DNA from: Lichenostomus cassidix
Taxonomy: Eukaryota > Chordata > Aves > Passeriformes > Meliphagidae
NCBI GenBank assembly: GCA_008360975.2
Contig: CM039189.1
Coordinates: 6,700,056 to 6,764,055, forward strand
Length of the DNA stretch: 64,000 nt
Direction: 5' to 3'
Shown here: one piece after another, positions 38,008 through 49,735 of the stretch
Layout: each line of letters starts with the position of its first letter
How positions within the stretch are numbered: the stretch's first letter is position 1
Made by a program: the position numbers and the translations under genes
Notes under the pieces: generated by a model
The model's database searches: none
What the model was told of the DNA's origin: nothing
The model's input: only the letters and a program-made list of their open reading frames with translations

Positions 38008-38127
38008 CACATATGTATATAAATATATTTATATATATATATCTATATGTGTGTATATATATATATATACTCATATGCCTAGAATTGCATGACTATATCT
38101 ATCTATATATCTATCTTTCTATATATT
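38008..38127. repeat. Interrupted (TA)n / (TATC)n low-complexity repeat
   Basis: TA-rich tracts (38018-38040 and 38050-38070) are separated by 'tctatatgtgtg', and then 'atctatctatatatctatc' follows around 38097-38116. Compound, imperfect and probably old. Confidence 0.9.
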
Positions 38128-41100
38128 CTTTCCTATCCAAGGCTAAATTAAAATGAATAGGTCTAGGGGTTTGGTACAGGTAAATCCTAAAGAACTTGCC
38201 TTACATTGCTTGCAGGTTGTGCATACTGACCCCAAACTCCATTTTACTGAGAAATGTGGTAACACCTCAGGTGAACAGATTTTCCTTCCTTGGCCATCCC
38301 ACCCCCCAGATAACTTCAAATTCAGCTGCAGCACATTTCCAGAGCAGCCCACGTTCAGATCAAGGCCCCTTCCCAAGCCATCAGCAGCTCTTAGAAACCC
38401 TGTGCCCAGGTAAAAAGCTTTTATACCAGCAATCCCAACAGTGATAAAAAATTTCTAGATTTTTTTTTTCCATTTCACAGCTTCCATGGAAAAGGTACAC
38501 AGTGAAACTTGGCCTGAGGAAGTTTCTTGGGGACCTTCTGTACTTTCTGGCACACTTCCCAGGAAAGGACTAATCAGAAAAAGCCATTTTTCACACTTGT
38601 TCTTTGGCCTGTCCTCTCTGACCTATTTTCTTGACTAATCCTGTGATTTTTATCCCAGCCAATGCCAAATTGCTTCTGTTTCTCCCTGGTCCTGGCCAGT
38701 CCTATAACTCTTATCTCCCAGCAAGATTCTGCTCCCAGCAAAATGTGGAATTTTCAGTGGTTCCTCCTGCTCCAAGTACCCTTCACAATCAAGGCACAGC
38801 ATAAGTAACTCCAAAATTTAGGAGCAGCAGCATCCTCTGTATTGCTAAATGAAGACTTTTGGGCAGATGAGCTCTTCCCTAGAAGATAAAATACAATCAG
38901 GGCAGGCTGTGTGTGATGTGAGGTTTGAATTCTTGTGAAAAGGTTTGCACGAAGATCTGCGAAGCTTTTATTTAGTTGCCAAGAGAGGGAGCCCTCACAG
39001 AATTCTCTCTGCTTTAGCAAGAGTTTTGCTTTTGGGATCTGCTCTTTGGAAAAGCTTTGAATTTTGTTTTTCTAGCAAAACTTGAGGCCTTTTAGGTATA
39101 AAATAAGTTTGTGGCACAGATAATGTGAGCTGTGAGCTTTGGCCTCTCTGGTTTCACAATGACCTCAGGGTGCAAAGAGAGAAAATATGCTTTTCCTTTT
39201 CAGAATTATTCAGCTGGCTCTCATTAAGTACACAATACAGTTTCATTAAATACCATGTTTTAGCATTCCAGTGTTAGAAATAATGATCCTGCTGAACTGG
39301 ACAATAGACACAGAACTTATTTTTAATGATTTTGTGTGTTGTAATTTGGGTTCCACATTGCCTTCTGTTTATGTGAGCTGGAAGTGTCCAAGCTGGTACC
39401 TGACTCACCTCTTGGCCACCCCAGAATGATATTTTAATTCTGAAATACTGAATTTATTCTGAAATTCTGAACGTTTGGGACGGGTGAGTAGAATTCTCCA
39501 CTTTGCCTGAAGATATAAAGGGTAAATTAGTGCTGGGGGTTTTTTTTGTAATCACTTGTAGAATGTAATCCAATAAATTTTGGAGGGATTTTAAGAAATT
39601 ATGCAACTTGCTACTGATTTTTACCTGTGGATTAGGTTCAAAGCAGTGAGAAAATACAGGTACTTTTATTAGTATTTATCTGCAGAGGGAAAGCTTTTGT
39701 CTTGAGTTCTGCAAGAGACTGCAACAAATAATAAGTTTACCAGAGAGACTCAGTGAGTGTTGATTCATGGTTCACCCTTACCTCTTTCTGAGCTTGAACT
39801 GGTTAAAGGAAACTCTGGCATGAGAAATTGCAAGTATTTTAGCTGATCTCTGCCATCTTTCCTGAACCTCTACTGTTCCCCAGACTAGCTCCCATTTGAA
39901 GAATTTATTTTCAATCTAATGGTTGCTCTGACTCTGTGGCTCCAATGCCCCATTTGGTATTTTCTCTGTTTTGTACAGCAGCTCTCTCTTCCTTTGAGAT
40001 GTAGTCTGAGTGGATATGACAGTTCAACCTTTCTTATCTCCCCCAAATCAAAGCCAAACTTGCAAAGCAAAGCTAATAATTGAACAGTAGGATTTTAAAA
40101 AAGACTTTTACTTGACGATTTGAGATATTTTGTCCTACTATTTTTAGTGCAAAATCAGAGCCTCCAATCTGACCTGTTTTAGTGAGATTTTGATGCTTAG
40201 AATCATTCTCAAAACTACATTGCTGCTTAAAAATAATTTGGGTGCCTAATTCAGTTGTTCTTGAAAAATGTTGCATCCTTTCTCTTGGCAACACCTGGAG
40301 TGTGATATAGCAGGATTGTTAACTCGGAATCCCATTTTAAATGCGTATTTCTGATTTGTTGTTAATCAATATTGTGTTAGGGTTGCTGTGGGATTATTGT
40401 ACCCAAATAGTGCTGAGATTCAGGGTAAGTGCAAGGAGCAGACTGGCTGAGACAGGAAGGATCACATTTAGATGATCACTTTTTTCCCTCTTTTCCATTA
40501 TGCTCTTCTTGTTGTTGTTTTGAACACTATTAGCATTCCCAGTGCTGTACAGAAACACAGAGGAGACTTAGGGCAGGAGATAAGTTGATTGCAATCAAAT
40601 TACATGATAAAAGAGAAAAATAAACCCAGAAATAATTTTAGGCATTTTATTAAAAAAAAAAAAAAAAAGAACATTCAGAGTTAAGACTGAAATAGCCAAA
40701 ATGGGTGTTTCTGGCATTTTATGGATGTTCTGCATAGGTAGTGTGCCTCCAAATATTGGATGCTCTGATATACCATATGTGCTGCAATTCCTAAGCAATA
40801 CAGCAGATGTTTTAGGTGATCAATTCAGAACTCACTGGCTTTGTTTAGCTCTCCTCATTCCCAATTTTATATGATGTGAATGTGCCTGTCATCATAAGTA
40901 GAGGAACAGTTCCATATTTAAAAATCCGTGCATAATTCAAAGTTGACACAGTAGCAATGCTAAAACACTCCCCAGCCTAGAAAATCTCGTGTTCCTCAGA
41001 GTCCAAAACACCTCATTAGGAAAAGCTGTGGCCAGCAAAAAATTAGCTTTGTGTGGCTTGAATCAAAACTTAACTATTCTTTTGAGTTTAGGTTTATTGT

Positions 41101-42274
41101 GCGAGGCAGATGAAAGCTGACAGTTCTGATTTCTTGGCTGATCAGAGGGCTGGGAGAGCTGGTTTGTTTGCTTATTTGGTTTTAAGAAAAATTTCATCTT
41201 ATTTCTACGTAATCTGCTCCAAAGCCATCTTCCTAATGGCACCTTTTTTATCTTCAGTTCTTTTAATACTTTCTTCTCTGCTGCCCCTTGCTTTGCTAGC
41301 TCCTTGTATGCAAAGTGCTTTTTCTGCCCTAAGATCAACTTCTCTTTCTTTTTATTTTTTCTTTTTTTTTTCTTTTTTTCCAAGGAGCTTTTTAACAGTG
41401 GTCCCCAATGATTTTACTTAGTTTTCTGCTCATGTGGGCTGGAAATCTATTTGGGCTTCATTAAAAACCTCATTTGAAAATCCTGATTCTGTTGTATTGT
41501 CTGAACCGTTTAGTTTATTTCTTTGGATATACAAAAGACGTGAACTCTCATATTTTTTTTCCAGTTGTGAATTATCACAGATATATTTCTGGTGGCTGAC
41601 ACAGCAGAGAGACTTTTTTCTGGAGGGATGTGTGGGGAATAAACTTTCCTCTGGGGAGGCTGAGACTGGAGAGGGCAAAGCTGAGCTGAGCTCCTGAGTC
41701 TCCTCTGCAACCCAAACCCACAGGGCTGTGGCGAGGAGAGCTACATTTCAGAAGGAAAAATGTTCTCTGTCTTCAGTGCCCAAAAGAAAAGTTGAAGCTC
41801 ACTGAAAACAAGAATGAATCTGACACCTAATTTTGCCACTATAAATTGGAGCATTTACATTTGTGTTGGTCTTTCAAAAAAAAAAGAAGGAAAAAATAAT
41901 CCTGAAATATAGCTGTCTGACACAATAGAGTTCAGGCTAAGAACAAGGATAAATTTTCCTGTCATTTTCACCTGTGGAAACTTTGTTCACCTTTCCTGCA
42001 CCTGTGAAATTGGTTTTAAATGATGGACTGATGCTTCTTCCTGAGTTATTCTTGACATACCAGAGCTGTTTAGCTAGCTGAAAAATAGGTACTCTTTGGG
42101 GAAGCAAATTGCTTTTCCTAACACTGTGTGTAAATGTTGTTGTAAACATCTAGATAATTAATTTTTAAGGTTAATGCTCAATAGATGTTTGGAAACCTCT
42201 CTGATTTCTTCTAAAAAATGAAGAAGGTAAATATGGGCAATGGTAGCAATTAAAATACAGAACTATCTCTTTCT
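38128..42274. other. Non-coding DNA with homopolymer tracts
   Basis: No gene is supported. Contains an A run of 17 (40652-40668), T-rich pyrimidine tracts at 41338-41382, and an A run at 41876-41885. Frames at 41063-41421 exist on both strands because of the T-rich/A-rich composition. Confidence 0.45.
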
Positions 42275-42293
42275 AAAAAAAAAAAAAAAAAAA
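42275..42293. repeat. Poly-A tract
   Basis: Nineteen uninterrupted A. No recognisable cDNA-like sequence lies upstream, so it is listed as a simple repeat rather than a retropseudogene tail. Confidence 0.9.
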
Positions 42294-42570
42294 GGAAACT
42301 TCAGAGTGACTCACAAATCATAGGTAAACATCCACATTTCCAATTACCCAGAAAAACATATTTTCTCTCCAAACCAAAGGACAACTGCTTGGCAGCATCT
42401 CATGACAGAGTTACCACATCCTTGGTTAAATGTTTGTTACACATGAGAAAATCTCAGCTTCTGTCTCGTGGGGATCTGGTTCTGAGGGACAGGATCTGTC
42501 TCAGCAGGGGGAACTGGGGAAACTCAGCCTTTGGCTGAAGCATCTCCACATTTGTGATGCGAAAAATGAG

Positions 42571-42856
42571 CAGTATTGTGGCCAGCACCGACCTTTTTCT
42601 GTGAGAATTCTTTCTCTCTTCCTCCTGTGTTTTATAAACAAAGATAAAGTTTGGATGTTTGTTGAAACAATTTCCCAAAATATGGACAGTTCAGGCCTGG
42701 CCAATCAGGCCTAGGGGGAGGCTTTGAACTTACCAATCTGGGTGACCTTTAAAAAGTCTATATAAGTTGCAATTAAATAATAAAAGCTTCTTCTTGATGC
42801 TACACTTTGAACCTGGATCTTCTTCCTCTGCTAGTGGCTCAACAGCAACACAGTAT
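42571..42856 (+). mobile_element. Retroviral solo LTR with target-site duplication
   Basis: The LTR spans 42577-42850 (274 bp), starting TGTGG and ending CAACA, so it has TG...CA ends. It is flanked by perfect 6-bp direct repeats CAGTAT at 42571-42576 and 42851-42856. Internal landmarks sit in promoter order: CCAAT (42701-42705), TATATAAG (42759-42766), and the poly-A signal AATAAA (42779-42784) 13 bases after the TATA box. The U3-R-U5 layout and a short R fit class II (ERVK/alpharetrovirus-like) elements, which give 6-bp duplications. No internal gag-pol sequence follows, so it is a solo LTR left by recombination. Confidence 0.85.
42701..42784 (+). promoter_or_regulatory. LTR promoter and poly-A signal
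   Basis: CCAAT box at 42701-42705, TATA box TATATAAG at 42759-42766, and AATAAA at 42779-42784, all within the solo LTR. The TATA-to-AATAAA spacing of about 13 bases is compact, so transcription would start near or past the poly-A signal. Intact by eye; activity is not known. Confidence 0.6.
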
Positions 42857-45800
42857 CATGTCAAAATGGGTTAATAGGGCGTTTGGTTGCCTTCTCTCTT
42901 CCACGAGATCCTCATGCTTTGGGTAGGGCTCAAAACAATCTCCAGTTTGCCAGTCACCAGATTTTTCACAAGTGTGTGCTCTGGGCTTTTTAACCACCTT
43001 TAGATATACATCAGGTGGCAGAGCCCCAATGGATTGCTTATAGAACAACTGTAAAAGAGAGATAATTTGAACCAGTTAGCAATGAGGCTAATGAAAAGAG
43101 AATTTCAGACCTCTTATCTCTGTTCAGTGTACAGGACAAATGTTGTCCCCTATTTTATTAGTCAGAATAACCTGACATGGACTGAGGAGAGAAGCAAAGT
43201 TGTGATATCTGGTAGCCTCATTTTCTTACACAGGTCTCCATTCAAGGCTGCTTTCAGGCAAATTAAGTCAGCTTGGTGATTTTGACGAACCAAACTTTTC
43301 TCTTATAATATAACATAACATATTATCTACAAAATATATTGCTCTCTTCAACTGCTCTGAAAAAACATTCCCCTGGAATGTTTTTCACAGTTTAAAGCAC
43401 TGACCTGGCTGAAGGATTTGGACTAAAATGGCAAATTTAAAAACTAAGATAAAACCGTCCCAATTCAGATATATAGAGTGAAATGCTACCAGTAGCCTCC
43501 ATTTGACTTTTTTATTAACAATTATGGAGGCACCACCCATAGATTAAACATGAATTACAGCAGATGGTGGACAAAGGCAGAATGACCCTGGGAGTGGCTG
43601 TAAGGAGTCCCAGAGCTGCTCTGCTAGTCCTAAGGAATTTTGATACAAATTGCAGCCTGAATGCACCTTGTTCCACAAGTCCTGTGCCTCAAGCTATTCC
43701 ATTTCAGGAATTTAGTAATGATTTTAGCATATTTCATAGGAAAGTGCAACGGCATTACTTCAGAAACAAATGAGAAAGTGATGGGTCTGTTTGGAAAGTC
43801 AAATTGTTCCCTTTACCTTCAGAATAGCCCACGCTCGTTAGTGCCATTTGACTTCTCCAGACAGTGCTGTCACAGGCTGTAATTAAATAGGCAGGTTTTG
43901 GGAGAATGAAGATTGGGATGCTCTGAATCATTTGTTGAAGTGAATATGACAAGCAGTGATCTGGTTCGGGAAAAAAAAATTAAAAAAAAATTGAGCAAAG
44001 GAAAAACAAACTCACAGCCATGGATTGTGAAAGGAAACAGACTCAAACTGAAATTAGATGAAAAGCTTGAAATTAGATGAGACCAAAATAGTTGGACATA
44101 CAAATTTATACATTTGTCCATACATAATAGATTCTAATTTAACTTTTTGCTGCAATTTTTATCATGTTGTCTTGACTTATATATAGTAATCAAGACACAT
44201 TGCACTGTATGTGGGGTTTGGGGAGGGATTTAAATAATCCTCCTAATTTAAATGTGAAAACAGAGATTTCCCCTTCCCTCCTGCCTGTCCCTATTGCAGA
44301 AAAGTCTTTGGCTGTGTTGGTGCCTCAACAGCCTGAGCAGAGCTTGGAGGGCTGGAGTCAATCACTCTTCCAGTGAAAAATTCTCATGTTTCAGAAATTC
44401 TCCTGACATCTTCAGAACCCTAGGTGTTTGGTTTTTGGTTTTTTCCCTTTTCTCATAGAATTCCATTTTTTTTCCAAACCAGTAATGTCTTTGAACCCAA
44501 GTCAGTCTTCTCCCTACCAGTGTCCTGGCTATTCTGGCACGATAACAGTTTGTTAAACTTAGTACTAGTTGACATGGAGAGAATAGAAAACTCCTACTAA
44601 ACAGCTGCTAGCTGGTGGCTAAACTAAACAGGTCAGACATGAATGTTGGAACTTAAGCAACAATTTGAATAAATATTTATTTAGTTAGAGACAGCAAAAG
44701 AAGGTTTGGGAGAAATGATCTGCTGGTTCAGAGCTCAGTCTCAAGGTCCAGATGGTCCAAAACAGGGACATGAACTCCTGGATTTGTGTCTCCCTTATTA
44801 TATAATCACAGGCTCTGCATGTTTGGTTTAAAAATTGCCTGTGTTGGGGGTTAATCTGTCCTGTCTGTTATCTAAACCAACCCACAAACAGTGTCTGGTT
44901 AGTCAATATCCCATTACTGGTATAGGTAGATATGCTTTGTTTCTAATTAAACATTCATTGAACACTGTTGCCTCTCTAGCCCTGCCCCCCAACAAATGGT
45001 GAACTTCCAAAGTTCATAATTGCTTTCCCAAATGCTGCTCCTTTCCTTTGTAAAACTTTATGTTAGGCAGGAATCACAACTGTAGGATGGCAAGGCAGTG
45101 CCAAGAGGGATCTGTGTCATGGATAGATTTTGGTTGTTAATGGCACTGTGTGGGGTCTGTACAGTTTTCCCTTCCCTTGTTTACTCTATTTTTCAAAATA
45201 AATAAATTTTAAAGAGTTTATTAGCTCCTGCTGCTTACTATGTACTTTAAAACATAATCCGTTGTTTGTGGCATTACAATAATCTCTATAGGCATTAAGT
45301 AATTGATGTCACAAGCACAGGATTATAACCACAGCTCTGCAATTTACATAGTAATACAAGAAACTGTGAAAAACCTGCGTGGTACTGTGTTACCAAAACA
45401 AACCCCTCAGAGTGCTGAGTTAAAGGGTGGATTGAGTAGATCCTGAACCCTTGCTGTGTAAGTACATTTAAAACATGGACAAGCCACTTTTTTTTTTTTT
45501 TTTAGTGCGGCTAAAAATGCTTGATCCCAATCTGGTTGTGGGGCCAGACCATGGAGAAATGGACCTCTCCTCTTCATTTCTTGCAGGCCCAGAGCTTTTG
45601 GGAAGAGCACAGCAAACCTATTGGCTTCATCACCCCTTGTCTTCCCTCAGTCGAGAGGCTTCTGTTGTCATAATGTTCTTGGCCAAGTTAAGGACAAGGT
45701 CGTTCCAAAGCAGTTCATATCCTCCCTTTCTTTCCAGAGATGAGATAACCTTAACAACTTTTTGTTGTGGTTGTAAACATTTATAATGAACAGAAAGACT

Positions 45801-48600
45801 TTTTTTTTTTTTTATTCCCAGTGCTTCACTAAGAATCTGGTTACTGCTTAGGAGTGCTGCATATGTAAATAAGGCAACCTATAGATGAAGCACCAGTAGA
45901 TGTCACTCAAGAATGTGTGGGTGAGACCATGAATTTGTGGGGACATTAACCCCATTGTCAGTGGACTCACTATGCTGCCACTGAGGGAGCTCATCCTGCC
46001 ATGGCTTGAGCAATGATCTTCTGCTTTTGGTAGGAATCAGATCACCAAGGGGCTGCAACTTCCTACAGCCATAAGCACTACTGCGTGTCTGTATGAGTGT
46101 CTAAAAAATGGCTTTTCCAGCTTTTCTTAACCTTTGTTGTGTTGATGTTCATTCTAAATAGCTTTGGATTCACATTGTGTGTGAATCTTTTTCTGAGCCA
46201 AATAGTTCAAGGGGGAAGAAGGAGAGCTCTCAGCTACTTGTTTGCCAGTGCTTTGGGAAAATATTAAGGTACCATACATTATTGGTTTTGGGAAAGAATT
46301 AGGCAAGTGTTAAGGATGAGAATATGTGCACTGGAAGAATAAGTAAAGAAACTTAAAGGTTTGGCACTCTCTTGCATTATTTGGGCTTGGTTTTGATTCT
46401 AAACCAGAATTGAGTTACCACATATTGCAGTGATCAAATATCTGCAGAGGTCACTGTCAAAATGGTTTAAAATGCTCATTATGGTTCTTAGCATGAGTGA
46501 TAACATATCCCAAACCGCTTTATAAATGTTCTTCCACACCTATATTATCAATAATTGATTCCACAGAGTAGGCTACAGCAGATGCAATTTGCTAAAATCC
46601 CAGTCAAGTGTCAACAAGCTGACTGGTTCATTTTATCATAATACCAGGAAACTTTAGCAGCTAATCATAAAGGAAGTACAAAATGTGAGATCTCGTTTCA
46701 TTATATGAACAAAAGCCTGTGATTTCGGGATAGAAAGAAAAGATTAATGCTCAGCATAATGTGGTTAAAAAAAAAGCAGATTTCAATCATCAAATTATCC
46801 ATTTTTACAGGATTTGAATTGGTAGCTTATTGGGATCATTGCTTAAATCAGGAGTTTCTCTTTGGAGGTAACTCTTGCACTCTAAAGGGAGGGAGGTACC
46901 AGTAGTGAAACTTGCATTTGAGGAACTAGGCAGATGTGAAATGCTCACTTTTTTTCCAACACCTTCCTTTATCTAAGCCTTCCTTAGAAAATTTATCCAG
47001 ATGTTGATCAGCCCTGAATATTTCTTAAACTGTCCAACAGCAGGTGGCAACAAGGAAGGATGAGATACAGCCTTTAACCTCTCCCTCCTGCTGCAAATCC
47101 CTCCAGTGCAAAACCATGGTGGTGCCTGTGGGCAGCTGCATTGTGCCACCCAGCTGTGCCAAGCTGCACACTTGGGATCTCCTTGATCCTTTCCTGAATT
47201 CCTGGGTTCTTTCATTCCATAATGTGAGAGGACAGCTTTCCAAAGCATTGACAGCACAGTGTGGCAATAATAAAGGCCACAGAAATGTGAAATGCACCCT
47301 TCAGTACATCCTCAGCTTTATTTTGTGATAAGATTCACTGGTTTCAATTACTCTTGTGTCACCACAGTTTATAGAAAAGAAACAGTAGTTTTGAAGTCAA
47401 AAAGAAAAGGCACTATTAGTGACAACTTGTGGCAAAGTTTCCAGGAAAAAAAATATGTTCATGCACTTCATTTCAATCTGAAACCCTCTGCACAGTAAAT
47501 TGAAGGTGGTAAGGGACAGACATGCTCAAAACACACTCAGATTAGGGGGGAGAAATCAATAGCAGAGACCAGGCTGGGCAAAATACATTTTGGAAGACAA
47601 AGTCCTTGTAGGATCTCAGAGAATCAATTCCAGCTTCCTGGAATTCACAGTGAGTGCACTGTGGCAGGAGCTGCTAGTGAGTGGGCAGCCTGGTTATATG
47701 GAGACTCAGAGCAAGGCAGGAAGAGATGGCCTTGCTGTTTAGAAAAACCTCTGCTGATTCCTGGGATGTGGGTGGCTGGGAAGCTGCAGAAGCTTCCAGC
47801 CTGGTGGTGCAATAGATCCCTGAATGGCTGCTGCCACCTCCATCCCCACTTACCTGCACTGCTGGGTGTTGGGGATGATGTTCTGGGACAGAAGGCAGGG
47901 ATAAGGATATTTTTTGGATCATGGCTGGAGGAGGAGTAGGAAGATGACTTTATAATTGCTTTTTTATCACACTTTCTGACTATATTGACTTTATACTTGA
48001 CACAGCTTTGGCTGGCAAGTCAGGCCCAGATACATTCAGAATTAGATATGACGAGGCTCATTCTTACATGAGAAGAAAATCATCGGTTGCTACAGAAACA
48101 GCTCCATATCAGTCTCGTGGGGCATCTTTGCATCTGGCTTTTTTTCCTTCTCTTTTGCTAATCTGCAGATAAGAGTCAAAGCAAGTGCAGCACATCCCAC
48201 ATCTATATAAAAGGTTGGAGGAACTCTGCAGAGAGCAACGTGTGAAAGAACATCTCATAGATAAGCTAAACTTAAATGAATGAGTTAATTTACAGTCCCC
48301 CTGCAATTTTTTTTTCCTAGTTTTGCAACTCTTGCTAAGTTAATTGAGGTGAAAATTAAATGACACCAGTCAGCAAATATTTTAAAGACCTCCCAAACCA
48401 AGGAAGAGAAGGAGGTGTTTAGAAAAGGAGCTACTAAGAAACAGGAAAAAAACTGAGGGGTGAGTTAGAATCTGTGTTGAGAAAATTGCATCTTGCAATG
48501 GAATAATAATCCAGACTCTCAGGCAAGTTGTTTAACTTGATAAATTAAGGAATTAGTTAAAAGTAAGTGTATATGATGGGTGAGCAGGGACCATTCTGCA
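42857..48600. other. Non-coding DNA without recognised genes
   Basis: About 5.7 kb. Seen: an 8-bp inverted repeat GCCTCCAT/ATGGAGGC around 43496-43531 with a 'tttgac' core that could be a very old palindromic remnant; a small tandem of 'gaaattagatgaaaag' at 44049-44080; T runs at 45488-45503 and 45800-45813; and a 9-bp inverted pair TGTTGGGGG/CCCCCAACA at 44842 and 44986. No exon is supported. Confidence 0.45.
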
Positions 48601-49130
48601 CACTTCAGACCAGCTCACCAGCGACGTTCTTCAACTGGTTTTCTAAAACGTAATGAATTCTTGATGCTTGGTAGATTAATATTTATTGAGTGAATCAATG
48701 CTTAATTTATTAAAAAATTGCCTTCCTTGTATTTTAATATGATTTATTACTCATCAGTGCTTATTGCATTAATTAAAGATTGTGTTAATTTTGTGGAAGC
48801 GAGCGCGATCTGCCGCAGCTTTGCTCCGAGCCCTGGCGCACTGTAGGGATTGTGCCTCTGGGTAGTGCCAGCCATGGAAACTGCTCCAGGTGGGAAGCAG
48901 AATGAATCACCAGTGGCCTCTTGCTGCCCTTGGGATCTCAGGCAGCCAGCAGAGTGGAAAAGAGGATGCTGCCCCTTAAGGGCAGGACAGCATTACAGCA
49001 ATAGCGATCCCGCGATGATACAGGGAATATTTCTGTTTGCCTCTTATAAATTGCGGCTGATGCTGTGGGAATCATTTCAGTGCTCCTCACGGAATGCCTT
49101 TTTGTCAACGTAGGTGAAATCCAGCCTCAG
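48601..49130. promoter_or_regulatory. Candidate conserved regulatory block
   Basis: An A+T-rich half (48650-48795), full of ATTA/TAAT and TTAATTAA cores, joins a CpG-rich half. CpGs at about 48621, 48624, 48800-48806, 48814, 48827 and 48836 are followed by a second cluster at 49005-49112. No repeat family matches. An 87-residue plus-strand frame (48850-49113) crosses it without a domain. Composition suggests a regulatory element or a rarely used promoter. Confidence 0.3.
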
Positions 49131-49599
49131 AGACATGGGGAGCTGTCACTACTTTCCCCACCATTGCATTGCATTTCAGTGCTCAGATTCTAAGAAATCC
49201 TTGGGACAGTAGGTTGCCTGAAGATTGGGATGGTCCCAAGCATCTCAGCAGGGGCAGGTGTTTGAGAAGTGGAAAATTCCTAAAGGCAGAACAAAAAAAA
49301 GCCAGACATCTTGTGAGCTGAGTCTTTCAAGAAATCTGTCAAAACAGGGAGAGGGTGATCATGCTGGAGGGGGGCCACAGCTGCAATTTGCATCTTTCAG
49401 CACTGAAGAAAGAAGCAAATATATAAAGCCCCACAGCCACGGTTCTTCTGATGAAATTATTTTATTAATGGGTGTGACATTTGTAATGTCTCTCTCTTTA
49501 AATTCAAATACTGCTGTTTTTATAGCTACCCATAAGTGAGTCTGTCTGGGTTTTTTTAATGTTTTTTAAATCCATCTAGTTACTAGGCTGCTTGCATCC

Positions 49600-49735
49600 A
49601 GCTGAGCCCTGGAAACGGCAGAGAGCTAGCCCTGAGATCTGAGAGCAGGCTGGAATTTCCGGAAAGTGATTGCGTCCATAATTAGGGCATTTTTGCATGT
49701 TTAAATGCACGATTCTGGAATGCACTTTGCTGTTT
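49600..49735. promoter_or_regulatory. Candidate regulatory segment with ETS/STAT-type palindrome
   Basis: A 10-bp perfect palindrome TTTCCGGAAA at 49656-49665 contains back-to-back ETS cores (GGAA). 'tgcgtccataatta' and a 'gcatgtttaaatgc' near-palindrome follow. No repeat family. Motif-based only. Confidence 0.25.

Noticed and set aside
42431..42848. Longer LTR starting at TGTTTGTTAC
   Set aside because: No target duplication matches that start. The start at 42577 gives TG...CA ends and a perfect 6-bp duplication, so the shorter LTR is preferred.
43490..43535. 8-bp inverted repeat GCCTCCAT/ATGGAGGC as a further palindromic repeat copy
   Set aside because: Arms are short, the core is too diverged from the family pattern, and no GGCCA-type ends are seen.
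44842..44994. Possible short LTR or MITE with TGTTGGGGG / CCCCCAACA ends
   Set aside because: The 9-bp ends are inverted copies, but no target duplication flanks them (gcctg versus aatgg) and no internal promoter or poly-A signal is seen. The G and C runs could pair by chance.
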